From Ichthyophis bannanicus (Eukaryota; Chordata; Amphibia; Gymnophiona; Ichthyophiidae): a stretch of 64,000 bases of DNA. The position numbers and the translations under genes were made by a program. The stretch lies in contig CM066034.1 in NCBI GenBank assembly GCA_033557465.1, positions 416,370,159 through 416,434,158 on the forward strand, in the 5' to 3' direction. Under the pieces are notes generated by a model. It saw only the letters and a program-made list of their open reading frames with translations. It had not been told where the DNA came from and searched no databases. Shown one piece after another: positions 10,992-21,349 of this stretch (position 1 is the stretch's first letter; the number at the start of each line of letters is the position of its first letter).

Positions 10992-12556
10992 CAGTTGTGG
11001 TCAACATTATTGGCACCCTTGCATTTTAGGTATGTTGTTTACAACATCTTGAGAAATAACTGGAAATATTCCAACTGTATGTCATCAAGATATTTGAATA
11101 GTATGTTTAAAGGTATACAAGACCTGGACAGAAATATGACCTGGACAGGATTAATGGTATCTTTCCCTGATATTTGGTTACACAACCCTTGGCAGTGATA
11201 ACAGCCTCCAAATGCTCCTTCCATCCATCTGTAAGTTTCGTACATCTGTCTGCTGGTAGTTTCTCCCACTCTTCAACTGCAACTTGTTCCAGCTTATGAA
11301 TGTTTCCAGGATTCCTTTTACCAATGGCAGATTTCAGCTCTTTCCAAAGATTCTCAATTGGATTGAGATCAGGACTTATTGCTGGCCAGGTTAAAACAGT
11401 CCAATTGTTCCTGTTAATTATTCTTTTGCATGTTTGGATGTATATTTTGGATCATTGTCCTGCTGGAAGACCCATGACCTTTGACCAAGACCTAGCTTTC
11501 TGACACTAGGTAACACATTTCATGCCAAAATATCTTGGTAGTCCTCTGACTTCATGATTCCTTTGATGCATTCCAGGCCTCCATTTCCTGAGGCAGCACA
11601 ACAGCCCTACAACATTATGAATCCACCATCATATTTAACTGTAGGAAGGGTGTTTTTTTCCTTATAAGCTTTATTTCTTCACCTGTAAATGTATTGCTGG
11701 TCTGGATTACCAAAGAGCTTGTTTGGTTTCATCTGTCCACTGAACATTTTCCCAGAAGGACTGTGGTTTCTCAAGGTGACTTTGGGCAAAAAGATCAGAT
11801 GTGCCTTTTTATGTCTGTTTTTTTAGCAATGGGGTCCTCCTTGTCTTTGCCCATGAAATCCTTCTTTGTTTAGTGCACAGCATATGGTGTGGGTTGAAAC
11901 CAGCACTCCAGATTGCTCCAGGTCAGTCTTAAGCTCTTTTGATATTGTTTATCCAACAGTTTGCACTAACTGTCAAGGACTTCTTGGATAAATTTTTCTC
12001 ATCCTACCACTTCCTGGGAGGTTTTTGACAGTTCCATGAGCAGAAAACTTCTTAATACCATTGTGAACTGTAGACACAGGAATCCCAAGGGCTTTGGAGA
12101 TGGCCTTGTACCCTTTTAAAGTTTTATGTTTGGTGACATGACTTTTCTGATGGTCTTAGACAGCTCTTTTATCTTCATCATTGTGAAAATGGAAGAGGGA
12201 GTGAATGTGGCCATTTTAAACATGAGAGCCATCATTGACTGGTTGATTCAAATCATGCGAGTACTAACAATTGATCATAAGTGCATCTAATTTTATTGCA
12301 GTTGGAATGTAGTTCTTCTGTTCAAACTGATTTGAATTGTTTATAAGGGTGCCAATAATCATGTCCTGGCAATGTCCTAGTTTCTATACAATTTCCTACT
12401 ATTTACTTTTTTAATTGGCCTTATTTTATTTGATTCTTTTAAGTGTCAAATATGTGTGCATATATAGTCCAAAGTCATTACACTGGCCAATTGTTTAGGA
12501 GATATTGACATTAAGGAGCTGAACTGCAAGAGTGGCAATAATGTTGACCACAATTG
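10992..12556 (-). mobile_element. Tc1/mariner transposon, complete but dead copy
   Basis: A 1565-bp element with inverted ends CAGTTGTGGTCAACATTATT at 10992 and its near-perfect reverse complement ending at 12556, flanked on both sides by the expected TA target (10990-10991 and 12557-12558). The transposase lies on the minus strand. A second copy of the same family is at 54366-56348. Confidence 0.9.
11190..12181 (-). pseudogene. Tc1-type transposase remnant
   Basis: Cut-and-paste DDE transposase in intact relatives. On the minus strand the start lies at 12181. The N-terminal helix-turn-helix region (KELSKTIRK..., then a GFLCLQF-like degraded block) is followed by the WTDET motif with the first catalytic Asp near 11735 and QQDND with the second near 11455. 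Multiple stops and frameshifts break it: the longest open pieces are short. The same three-part layout is seen in the second copy at 54681-55670, so the two can be compared residue by residue. Confidence 0.8.
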
Positions 12557-12644
12557 TATGTGCAAACATTTACACCTGCTTCCTCAGCTTCAATCAAGCA
12601 CAATTAGGCCACTTTTGCCCTAGTATTGTATAAAGACATGTGGA

Positions 12645-13233
12645 AGCCAATTCCAGTAGGGGCATGTCCGAGCCGTCCAGACAGCCCCAAGCAAGACGGG
12701 CCCTTTTGCACCCAATCTGGACTGCAGGAACAAAATATTCCTGCGGTAACCAGAATTGGGCCTGAGGATGGCCCGTCATGCACCTGCTGCCTGCGGGGAC
12801 ATCCTCCCCGCAGGCGCCCCTAACTCCCACGTCCTCAGCCCCCTTTTTCCCACTGCCCAAGCTAAGACTGGCTTGCCGTGGCCTGGATTGGGTGGCGGGG
12901 ACTGCCCCCACCTGGCCCCGGGGAGGGGGGGTGGGAATCGCCAGGTTTTCACTGCTTAGTCCACCTTTGAGGTGGAATAAGCAGTGCTTCTCCACAGGCC
13001 TGGCAGGATGTACAGGGCCATGACCTGAATCGACCCTGTATATCCTGCCAGTCTGGCCCGCCCCTGCTCTGCCCTGATCCTACCCCTTCCCACCCCCACC
13101 AGCTCTCCCCGTTCTGATGCTCAGAATGTATGGGGAGAGCCAGAGGGGGAATTGGGCCCAGACAGCTTGCGTGGCTGCACATCCTGCTGGGACGTGCAGC
13201 CCTGTAACCTACATCCCAGAATCGGGCCCATAG
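12645..13233 (+). repeat. P2 foldback element (GC-rich), copy 1
   Basis: About 590 bp, GC-rich, with several internal palindromes (for example CTGCGGGGA with TCCCCGCAG near 12790-12812). It starts AATTCCAGTAGGGGCATGTC and ends AATCGGGCCCATAG. Homologous blocks recur at 53742 and, reversed, at 58186: the CCATCCAGAC start, the TCCACCT...AGGTGGAATAAG palindrome and the GGGGAGAGC hairpin. No coding potential; the open frames on both strands are by-products of GC bias. Confidence 0.6.
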
Positions 13234-13620
13234 GCACCTATTTTATCTTTATAAAATAGGCTTCAAACTTCTACTTTTACATGTTTATACTGTGGAGTGA
13301 TTTTTATAAAACGGGGTTTACCTATGGAAAGCCTTTATAAGATTACCTTCTAACAGTGGAGCTTTCCATCTATTTTTAATCAAAATTGCTTAAAATTTGC
13401 TGTCAGGTGCTTTTCACGGAGGCATCAACTCCAAGACCTGAAAAGTGTCATGAAGACCCCACAGAAACAAAAGAGGGGCAACGAGTACTAACAGCGGTAT
13501 GAAGACTCCGAACCACTGTTCAAGCAGCAAATTGCACAAAAAGTGGAATAAAGAACTGAAGACACAGGGAAAGGATAAAGTGGCATCAACATTTGCATGG
13601 AGAAGAAACTTCTTGAGTTT
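13234..13620. other. No recognised feature
   Basis: The first ~110 bp contain TTTATAAAATAG/ATTTTTATAAAAC-like pairs resembling the GGGTAATTTTATAA element at 59887 but too diverged to delimit. The rest is unassigned. Confidence 0.35.
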
Positions 13621-13872
13621 GTACATCAGACTTCATCTCTGCCCCTTTTCAAATCTATGCTAAAGGCTCACCTCTTTGAGGCTGCTTTTGGATCCTGATC
13701 CTTTGTTTCCGTGTGTCTCCTTACCCTTCTCTATCTATCTTTATTCTTATCTTTTGTCTTGTCTGTCTTGATTAGATTGTAAGCTCTGATGAGTAGGGAC
13801 TGTCTCTGTGTTTGTACAGCACTCATATGCCTTGTAGCACTTTATAAATGTTTAAAAGTAGTAGTAGTAATG
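13621..13872 (+). mobile_element. L2-like LINE/SINE 3' end with (TAG)n tail
   Basis: Shows the end of an ORF2 C-terminus (a KSMLKAHLFEAA block near 13660), then a 3' UTR with GATTGTAAGCTC, TAGGGACTGTCTCTG and TTTATAAATG and a terminal GTAGTAGTAGTA microsatellite. A fragment of the same tail in reverse is at 20345-20425. Confidence 0.7.
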
Positions 13873-15654
13873 GAGCCCCAGATCAGGGTCCAAGTTTCAT
13901 GGAAAAATGAGTGTGTTTGAGAGGCTGCTAGAAGGAGTTGTTGTCTATCAAATTATTTCCATAGAAGGGTTTGCTGAGAATTTGACAGCAAGAGCCTTCT
14001 TACTGTTGTACTGCCATAAAACTGAAGGGACCTAGGGCCACGTCTTTGAAAGGAAGTTTGCCATACAGCATAAACCTTCACATGTATTGTTCTCCCTACT
14101 GTCACAAAGGAGATATTGACCAATTCCAAACACAGCTTCTGGGACAATAGGATTGTAACATGCAAAATCAATAAATAAAGAAACCGTGGCAGGAAGACCT
14201 CAAGGCATGGGAAATGGATTCCTTCTTTTCTGTAGTTTTTCTGCCTTTGCTACTTGCACTACTGGATGAAATCTTCAATCTAGTATCGGCACCCTACCTT
14301 GAACCTAGTGTGTTGTTTTTTGCAAATGATGTAACATGTCACTGAAAGATGGGCCATTGGCTTTCCTCTACTAATGGACATCCAAAATGTATTCTTTATT
14401 ACATAGAACCTCAATCATTTTAAAATGCCTTCTTCTCCTCTTATTTTTAACATGACTTCATATCTGCTTCCTTGGAGACTATTGGTACAGTGGCTGCTGC
14501 TTCTGGAACATGGGCTTAGAGCAAAGCAGAAGGTGAAAGGCCGCAGTCATCCTTCATGTTTTCCAGTACCTGCTGTACCCTTGAGTGCTCTTGTCCCTGG
14601 CAATATTACTCCCTAACTCCTCACCACTCAGCATACTTACAGATACATTTTCACAACCCTCCTCATCTATGAAACTTTCAGTATCTTGTGAAACTTTAAA
14701 TATTTTGCATGAGGATTCATTAGATTCTCTAGTTGCCAAAACCCACTCCATACACTTCTCAGTAGAGAACAGGACATGCTTGCTGCTCTGCACTCTTGGC
14801 AATGGCTTTACCTGTCCCCAACCATGCACTATTTCTGCTTTCCTTTGCTTCTCTGTGGAGATGGGAGCAGACAACTGGTCTTTCACATTTCTACTGGTAG
14901 TCTACTAGGGATTGAAGACCATCTTCTCTGTTCCTTTGCACTAGTGCTGCATCTGGTCCGAGATCTCTCCAGAGGATCAACTTTCCTCCTCCTGCTTTCA
15001 CCGCTATTTCCATGCCTACCCATCTGAAGCATAATTTAATTGGGATAGATTACAAGTTCTGGAGAAAGGACTTTCTCTTGCATGTGTCTGTACAGAGCTT
15101 TAGACAGATGGCAATGATTTAGAAACGATAAGTAGATGACTTTTGCCTGCCTCTTTCTGTCTGCCCTCTGCTGTTTGGTTTTCTTTTATCTGAACAATAG
15201 GACTCTAGAGCCACAAAGCCTTAAAGATTTTTAAAACTCACTTTACTTCTGAGATAGATACACTTCTGATTATCTGTCTCTCAGAGCCCTATCTTAAGCT
15301 AATTTGTGGAGCAGCATTTTGCAATTGCCTTCTCTGTCTGAATCGAGAAAATAAAATGGTGTTTGACTGCTGTTTTGTTTCACTTTCCTACTGAGGTATT
15401 GATAACATCAATCATAGGATTTGGGAGAAGGGAGGCCGTGATAGGCTTGTTTGGCTACTTGACAAAACGTTTCAACATGATCAATGAAGTATCTAGTGCT
15501 TCTGGCTTATCATCCTCCCAAAGTGTATCCGCTCTGTCTGACCCCATAAGCTGCATTGTAATGGTGCCAAAAAGAATGGAACAAATAAGAAGCATGGGCA
15601 AAACACCTGAAGTTGCATCAGAAGTGGCGTTGGGGAATCTGTTGTCTACACAGT
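13873..15654. other. No recognised feature
   Basis: No transposon end, RT motif or convincing exon. An open frame of 118 codons at 15363-15719 overlaps a minus-strand frame of 79 codons; neither has a domain I recognise. This stretch could be unique sequence. Confidence 0.35.
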
Positions 15655-15835
15655 TAGAAGTATGTTTACTAAAACGCGTTAAGGTAACAGGCATTAACGG
15701 CAGCGATAAAGGGTGTTAATCCTTAAAAGGTGTTGGATTGGTAGTGGGGCGGTCCAGGGTAAAGCACCTTATGGGCCATTTAACGCACGTTAACAGGGCA
15801 CCTTGGCCATTTAACGCACAATAACAGGTCATCAC

Positions 15836-15975
15836 ATGTTAAGGTGACAAACATGCTTTAAGGTGCTCTAAGATGACAAAATCTGCTTTAAGGTGCTTTA
15901 AGGTGATAAGCATGCACCTTAAGGCACGTTAAGGTGACAAACGTGTTTTAAGATTACAAGCATGCATCTTAAGGC
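15836..15975. repeat. Short tandem-like repeats, TTAAGGTGACAAACATG type
   Basis: Five or six imperfect units of roughly 24-35 bp carrying TTAAGGTGACAAACATGC-like sequence with CATGC or CGTG variants. They form part of the left arm of the surrounding inverted-repeat element. Confidence 0.55.
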
Positions 15976-16164
15976 ACGAAAACGGCTCTAACTCTAATGC
16001 TGGATAGATCACCAAGGAAAGTCAATGTAAAGGTGATGGAAGGAAGGACAGGTGGGAACTGATGGACTTGCCATATTGCTGGGCACCCTACATGGCAGCC
16101 AGTAAAGCGGACGAGCATGTGTGAGGCAGCTGTACCGATGCAGAGTGTGGTGCCAATGTATTCA

Positions 16165-16330
16165 TTTTTTTCATTTATTTATTTAGTTAGTTGCATATAT
16201 ATCCTGCTTTTTCACCGGGTCAAAGTGGTTTGATAGAAAAGGGGGTACAAAAATCAGCTCAACAGAGAAGGGAGGGGCGACACCAGGGGGCCCAACATTG
16301 ATGATCTAAACAGAAAGTAACATTACTAGA
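16165..16330 (-). mobile_element. L2-like 3' tail fragment, reverse
   Basis: TTTATTTATTTAGTTAG followed by TATATCCTGCTTTTTCACC and CAAAGTGGTTTGATAG is the reverse complement of the 3' end shared by L2-mobilised SINEs and LINEs in this window. Sequence beyond ~16330 is not assignable. Confidence 0.5.
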
Positions 16331-16787
16331 CATTTGACGCGAGTCTCTCAGTTGGTAGAGGGGGGGTTAGATCAGATTCAGTCTGGATGGGGGATTGACA
16401 GGAGCTGGTAGTCAGTGAGAGATGTAAAGTACTACAATGTAAGTGTGTGGCATAGGATGGGGAAGACATGTCCCCCAGCCAAGCCAGAAGCGGCAGGATG
16501 TTTGCAGCAACAAGAGGAAAGAGTAAGAGTGTTGATGTGCAGATTAGACACAGGAGAGTCGAGTGCGAAGAGCCAAAATGTGGAAAAGAATATTAGTGTA
16601 GGTCATGATGTAGCAGCTTGCACAAGAAGACATGACTGTACACAGCCAACAGAGGCAGATAGATGGGCTGAAGGAATGATGGCGGCTGAGGAGAGGGTGG
16701 TATGGGCTGGAAGCACTGATGTGCAGAGCTCTAACTGTTACAGGCATGAAAATGATCTGAGTAGCACACAGTCACAAAAAGAACAAG

Positions 16788-16862
16788 TAGTAATCAAACC
16801 CCTGTCCCCTGCTTATGGAGATATTGCACTAACCAGCAGGCTACACCTCCACACAGCTCAAT
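16788..16862 (-). mobile_element. tRNA-derived SINE head fragment
   Basis: On the minus strand, TAGCCTGCTGGTTAGTGCAA resembles a tRNA A box and GGTTTGATTAC a degraded B box about 40 bp further on. The spacing fits a Pol III internal promoter. The body of the SINE beyond this is not recognisable. Confidence 0.4.
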
Positions 16863-17331
16863 GCAGCAATGACTGAATACAAAGAGACTGCAGGTCACTG
16901 CCTAAAATGTCTGCTGTGTGTGCCGGTATAGGGTAGCCCCACCAGTACCCATGATTCAGTGCACATACAGAACAGCAGTCTACAGCTGATCACCAACTGG
17001 AGAAAGCACTTACCCATCACCTCAGCTCAGTAAGATGTACTGACAGTGTGTGATACAAGCACAGAGCATCTACAAATAGTGCTTCTGAGCAGTTTCTGTG
17101 TTCACCCTGAGGGTGAGGTTGGGCGCCCAGCACCTGGTCCCCAGAACTTGTATTGCTAGAGATGGTCTCTGTTGTCTGTGTTATAGATTGCCATCACTGT
17201 CAGTATGTGTCTGGTATTGTCTGCAGTATGATATGCTAGTCACCTTGTTTCCTGCAGTATGCTGTATGTGTCAGTCACATCTGGCCCTGTGATCTGCTTC
17301 TGTTGGACAGGGACTCTCCTAAAATATTACA

Positions 17332-17470
17332 TGCATTGTGGATCCTGTGTGTCTTTTAGGGAAACTGCGAGGTACTGGTATGTGTGACCTAGATTGGCCA
17401 CTATTGGACACAGGATACTGGGCATGATCAACCTTGATCTGACACAGTCTGACATATTTTCTAATCTTAT
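17332..17470 (+). mobile_element. CR1-type LINE (subfamily A) 3' tail
   Basis: Matches the 3' UTR of the copy at 2484-4495: CATTGTGGA(A/T)CCTGTGTG, GACCT(A/G)GATTGG, ACAGGATA(C/T)TGGG and a diverged end. No coding sequence. Confidence 0.7.
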
Positions 17471-18119
17471 GTGCCACCTAGACAGCTGCCTGGTCTGCAC
17501 TGTGTGCCAGCAGTCCCCACTGTATGACATATGTGCCACCTCCTTTGCCCAATTAGCACCATCAACATAGTGTTCTTTCATACTTTGGCAATATGCTGTT
17601 GCTGCTAATGGAGCACTACTATCACTCTGTTGGACTCCCCTGTCTGTGCATCACATTGCAGATGTTAAAATAGGCTTTCTTTCCTCAAAATACACCTTTC
17701 CACGTGATTTTACTTTGCTTTAAGGTTCCCAGCATTAAGGTGCCTTAGGACTCTTTTGCACAAGGCGCATTAAGGGAACACCCATTCTTAACACCTTCTC
17801 TCCGCCCCGTTAACACCTACTCTCTGCCCACAAGGCGCTTAACACTGCTAGAGCCTTTAACACATGTTAAAGCAGTGTTTTAGATGCGTTAAGGGTGCAA
17901 GAGTGCTGATAACATGCATTAACGGCACCCTGGCTCCCTTAACGCCTTTAGTAAACATATTCCGTAGTGTTGCCCGAGAGGCACAATTCAAAAAATCATT
18001 GAGATATACTTTGGATGTTATTTATATCATCTGTTCAGCTATTATAATATGCTCTATGGGATGAAAGGCATTTTTGAAATAACTGAAGAAATTAAAAAAT
18101 TGAAATGAAATACTTCTTA

Positions 18120-18872
18120 AGTTAAAAATTGGAAAAATTATAAAAAGAGATTTTCAGGATCGCTGATGTAGCGAGTGTAAGTCAAGGGATAGCTTAGTAA
18201 GGCCTATGATGGTCAGCTTGAATACTACTAAGATCCTTTTCTCCTTAACAGTTTTCTTTATATAAGCTTTCACCTGTTCCCTTTGGGTGCTTATTGAATG
18301 AAGTTTCCCTGATTTTGATTGGAATAAGTTGTAGGCATCAAAGAGAATATTGAGGGAGACCTAGGGAGACAGAATTAAAGTAGTCAAGGTGGGTGATGAT
18401 AACAGCAATAAAAAGCTGAGTAAACAGGGGAATAGTGAAGATGGAGCGGACAGAGCACAAACATCAAAGGGCAAAGAAAGCAGACTTAGATAAGATGTTC
18501 AAATGAGGTTTGAAGGAAAAAGCTGAGTCCACGGTAACTACGAAGGTTTTGATGGAGTCACAAAAAAGAAGTGAATAGGGATGAAATAATAGAGGAGGAG
18601 GGCAGGGAAGCTGATGGGGAAGGAAAGGTGATAGCCTCACATTTGGAGATGTTCAGAATGAGGCGATTATCAGAGAGCCTTTGATGGACAGCTTGAGGAC
18701 AGAACTGCAAAATTGAGATGTCAGAGGAGAACAAGGGAACACTGAATAGAATTTGAATGTCATCAGCGAATAGAAATGGGCTGCAGCCTTGAGATTAGAT
18801 TAAGAAGGTTAAGGTTGCTACAAAGATGTTGAACAAAGTGGGTGTTAACAGGGAATCTTGAGGGACTCCAAA
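18120..18872 (-). mobile_element. L2-clade LINE fragment, reverse (RT and C-terminal part)
   Basis: Reverse-strand translation from about 18872 gives GVPQDSLLTPTLFNIFVATL (RT motif B region), then FADDIQILFS (motif C, intact Asp pair, near 18765). Further on, ITHLDYFNSVSLGLP near 18380 matches the conserved HxDYxNS block downstream of RT. Stops are few but the frame is interrupted several times. The 3' end near 18120 is poorly defined. Confidence 0.7.
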
Positions 18873-18981
18873 ATGGAGCAGAAGAGAGGAGAAAAACTTG
18901 GAATTAGAACATACTTGGAAGGAGCAGTCAAACAGATAAGAAGAGAATCAGCTAAGGACAGGGTCACAGGTCCCAATAGAG

Positions 18982-19270
18982 TGAAACATAGAAACATGAC
19001 AGAAGAAAAAGACTACATGGCCTATGTAGTCTGCCCTTCCATACCAACTACTATAATCCATTTTTTTCCTCTAGGGATCTTCTGTGTTTGTTGCATGCTT
19101 TCTTGAATCAGTTATTGTCCTCATCTCTATTACCTCCATTGGGAGACTATTCCATGCTTCTACCACTCTTTCTGTAAAGAAATATTTCTGCATATTAATC
19201 CAGAGTTTATCCCCTTTCACCTTCATCCCATGCCCTCTCATTGCAGAGCTGTCTTTCAATTGAAAGAGGT
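18982..19270 (-). mobile_element. CR1-type LINE (subfamily B) 3' end, reverse
   Basis: Reverse strand encodes the C-terminal block (SSAMRGHGMKVKGDKL near 19245, FFTERVVEAWNSLPMEV near 19180) followed by the subfamily B 3' UTR ending at the CATAGAAACATGACAG tail near 18985. It abuts the reverse L2 fragment. Confidence 0.75.
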
Positions 19271-19457
19271 TTGAGTCTTGAAGGACTTCTTAAAGAGACT
19301 GCTACAAATGGAAGTAGATCTACACTTGTGAGTATAATCTTCTGGAATAAACTCTAAATCCTGGGGTAAAAGGGACTTCTTGGGGTTAAAGCTTATAAAT
19401 CTGTGTATTTTAGAATTCAGTGTTTTTGCTGAGTCAGTACCACCAGTGAACTTTGTA

Positions 19458-19712
19458 TTTAAGTCAAAGCAGAGTATAGCTTAGCATAGAACATAAAATA
19501 GTAAATAGACTTTGAAATAAATTTGTTTCTAGAGAGCTTTTCATTTAAATCAAAAGAGTATAGTTCAACCTAGAAAGTAAAATAGAGTAGTTACTGAAAT
19601 AAATATGTTTCTTGAGAGCCTTTTTACTTAAATCAACTCAGAATATAGTTTAGCATACAAGTAGAATAGTCTCTGAGTAGAAAGAAAAATAAATTTGTTT
19701 CTAGTGACCTTT
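19458..19712. repeat. Three ~85-bp tandem repeat units
   Basis: Units begin near 19458 (TTAAGTCA), 19544 (TTTAAATCA) and 19627 (CTTAAATCA). Each contains AG(A/T)ATATAG or GAGTATAG, then AAATAAAT(T/A)TGTTTCT and a GAG(A)GC-CTTTT end. Divergence between units is about 20-25 percent. No homologue elsewhere in the window. Confidence 0.55.
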
Positions 19713-20109
19713 TCAAAGAGCTCTTCCAATTAGGAGGCAAAAGATCTGTGAAGTTGCCTTAAATAGTGGCGTTAAAGGTACATGACAGATCAAAGGGGCA
19801 ATTAAAAAGGCCCCTTCTATCAAACCATGGGCTGTGTGAATCACCAAGCGCACTGTGTAGCAGCCAACATTTAATAAGTCTTCTTTATCTCCCTCCCTCC
19901 CCGACTCCCACCCACCCCTGGGGTAATCGTAGCTTTATTGGTGCTTAAACCTCTTAAAGGTAAGGAGATGCCCATATTCACTCTCAAGTGCAGCTGTTTA
20001 TCCTCATCAGGCATACATTAAGGACCTGAGATTAATTAATCTTGAGGTGAACAAAGTCCATTAAACATATTAGGAATAGTTTTATTAGCATAAATATCCC
20101 CAGCAAACC
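19713..20109. other. No recognised gene; one short shared fragment
   Basis: TTTATCCTCATC followed by CATACATTAAGGAC at 19996-20024 recurs at 52858-52886, so it belongs to an unrecognised repeat. The rest is unassigned. Confidence 0.35.
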
Positions 20110-20226
20110 TAAGTAAGTAAACAACTTAAATACCTAAACACAACCTTAAAACTAAGATGCAGACAGCAGTCCAGCAGTGATATGGGGGCTTTCCAGTCTT
20201 TTGCATTGAGTGTCATATGTATGATT

Positions 20227-21130
20227 TTCTCCCAGTTGGTGAGAGGTCTTACGTGTGCACTAGGTGCAAGGAGCCCTTTGTTCTCAGGGAACAAGTCTGA
20301 TCTCTGGAGGCTAAAGTAGTGGAGGACACAAGAAAGACAGAGAAGTACATAGACTACTGCTACTACTACTACTACTGAGCATTTGAATAGTGCTACAAGC
20401 TGTATGCAGCGCTGCATAGATAAGACCTACAGGGATGTAGTACTGAAGTCCCACCTCCAGTCTGGCAGCATCCCTGTTGCCATGAAGGTGAGAGGTCATG
20501 TGACAGGAGAGCATTACCCTGGTGTGGCAGGGAGTTATCCTGTATCTAGGACCTGTCCTCCAGGTGATGTAAAACCCTCTCACACCAAGGAGATTTCTCC
20601 AGGACCATTTGCACATGAGTGAAGGGTTAGGACAGCCGTTATAGTTGGTGATTTGATCATTAGGCATGTAGACAGCTAGGTGGCTGGTGGATGTGATTAT
20701 TGCCTGGTAACATGCCTGCTTGGTGAGAAAGTAGCGGACCTCATGCACCACCTAAACAAAATCTTAGATAGTGCTGGGGAAGAGTCTATTGTCTTAGTAC
20801 ATGTTGGTATCAATGACATAGGAAAGTGTGGTAGGGAGGTTCTGGAGGCCAAATTTAGGCTTTTAGGTTGGAAGTTGAAATCCAGAAGTTCCAAGGTAGC
20901 ATTCTCCGAAATGCTTCCCATTCCACAAGCAGGACCCAAAAGGCAGGCAGAGCTCAATGTATGGATGAGACAATGATGCAAGGAAGAGGGTTTTGGATGT
21001 TAGGAAGTGGGCAACATTTTGGGGAAAGGAGGGGCTTTTCCATAGGGATGGGCTCCACCTTAACTGGGATGGATCCAGGCTGCTGACATTAACCTTTAAA
21101 AAGGAGATAGATGCAGCTTTTAAACTAGAT
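20227..21130 (+). pseudogene. CR1 ORF1 remnant: CxxC block plus SGNH esterase
   Basis: In CR1 elements ORF1 encodes an RNA-binding protein with a C-terminal SGNH/GDSL esterase. A CTRCKEP block (20250-20280) represents the N-terminal Cys motif. After the inserted tail at 20345-20425 the esterase reads on: block I as VGDLIIRHVDS (20644-20676), block III as HVGINDIG (20800-20823) and block V as DGLHLNWDG (21047-21073). In block I the nucleophile Ser is replaced by Leu, and the Thr of the usual GTND is Ile. The His-Asp pair of block V is intact. Frameshifts at about 20980 and stops near 20678 disable it. Confidence 0.7.
20345..20425 (-). mobile_element. L2-like 3' tail fragment with (TAC)n, reverse
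   Basis: CTACTACTACTACTGAGCA followed by GTGCTACAAG and CAGCGCTGCA is the reverse complement of the (TAG)n-ended tail at 13621-13872. It splits the CR1 ORF1 remnant. Confidence 0.6.
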
Positions 21131-21349
21131 AATAGGGGAAAGTTAACAGTCACCCAAGAGTGCATGATTCAGAAAAATGTATCCTTGAAGGATACTAGCA
21201 AAAGATTGAAGTTAGGTCATATTGACAGAAAAGTTCCAGTAAAGACAAAAGTAACCCAAATGCCCTTAAGTACAGAGCAGACAGAGCTTAAAGATTCCAA
21301 ACTACCCCTGCCTACCAATAACCAGATTAATATGAATAAAATACAGCCT

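Larger units (their letters stand above)
15655..17966. repeat. Large inverted-repeat element with TTTACTAAA ends
   Basis: The left end GTATGTTTACTAAAACGCGT (15660) and right end CGCCTTTAGTAAACATATTC (17943-17962) are inverted repeats. Inside each end are copies of a TTAAGG/TTAACGC motif: more than ten at 15680-15990 and as many at 17715-17945. The ~1.6-kb interior has no coding sequence; it holds an L2-like tail fragment, a tRNA-SINE fragment and a CR1 tail. The same TTTACTAAA ends occur on a ~120-bp module at 35629-35747. Class unknown; no clear target duplication. Confidence 0.55.

Noticed and set aside
15363..15719. 118-codon plus-strand frame as a possible host exon
   Set aside because: No recognisable domain, no splice context, and its last part runs into the inverted-repeat element.
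15836..15975. Regular repeats considered as a CRISPR-like array
   Set aside because: Units vary in length and sequence, there are no unique spacers, and the context is a eukaryotic inverted-repeat element.
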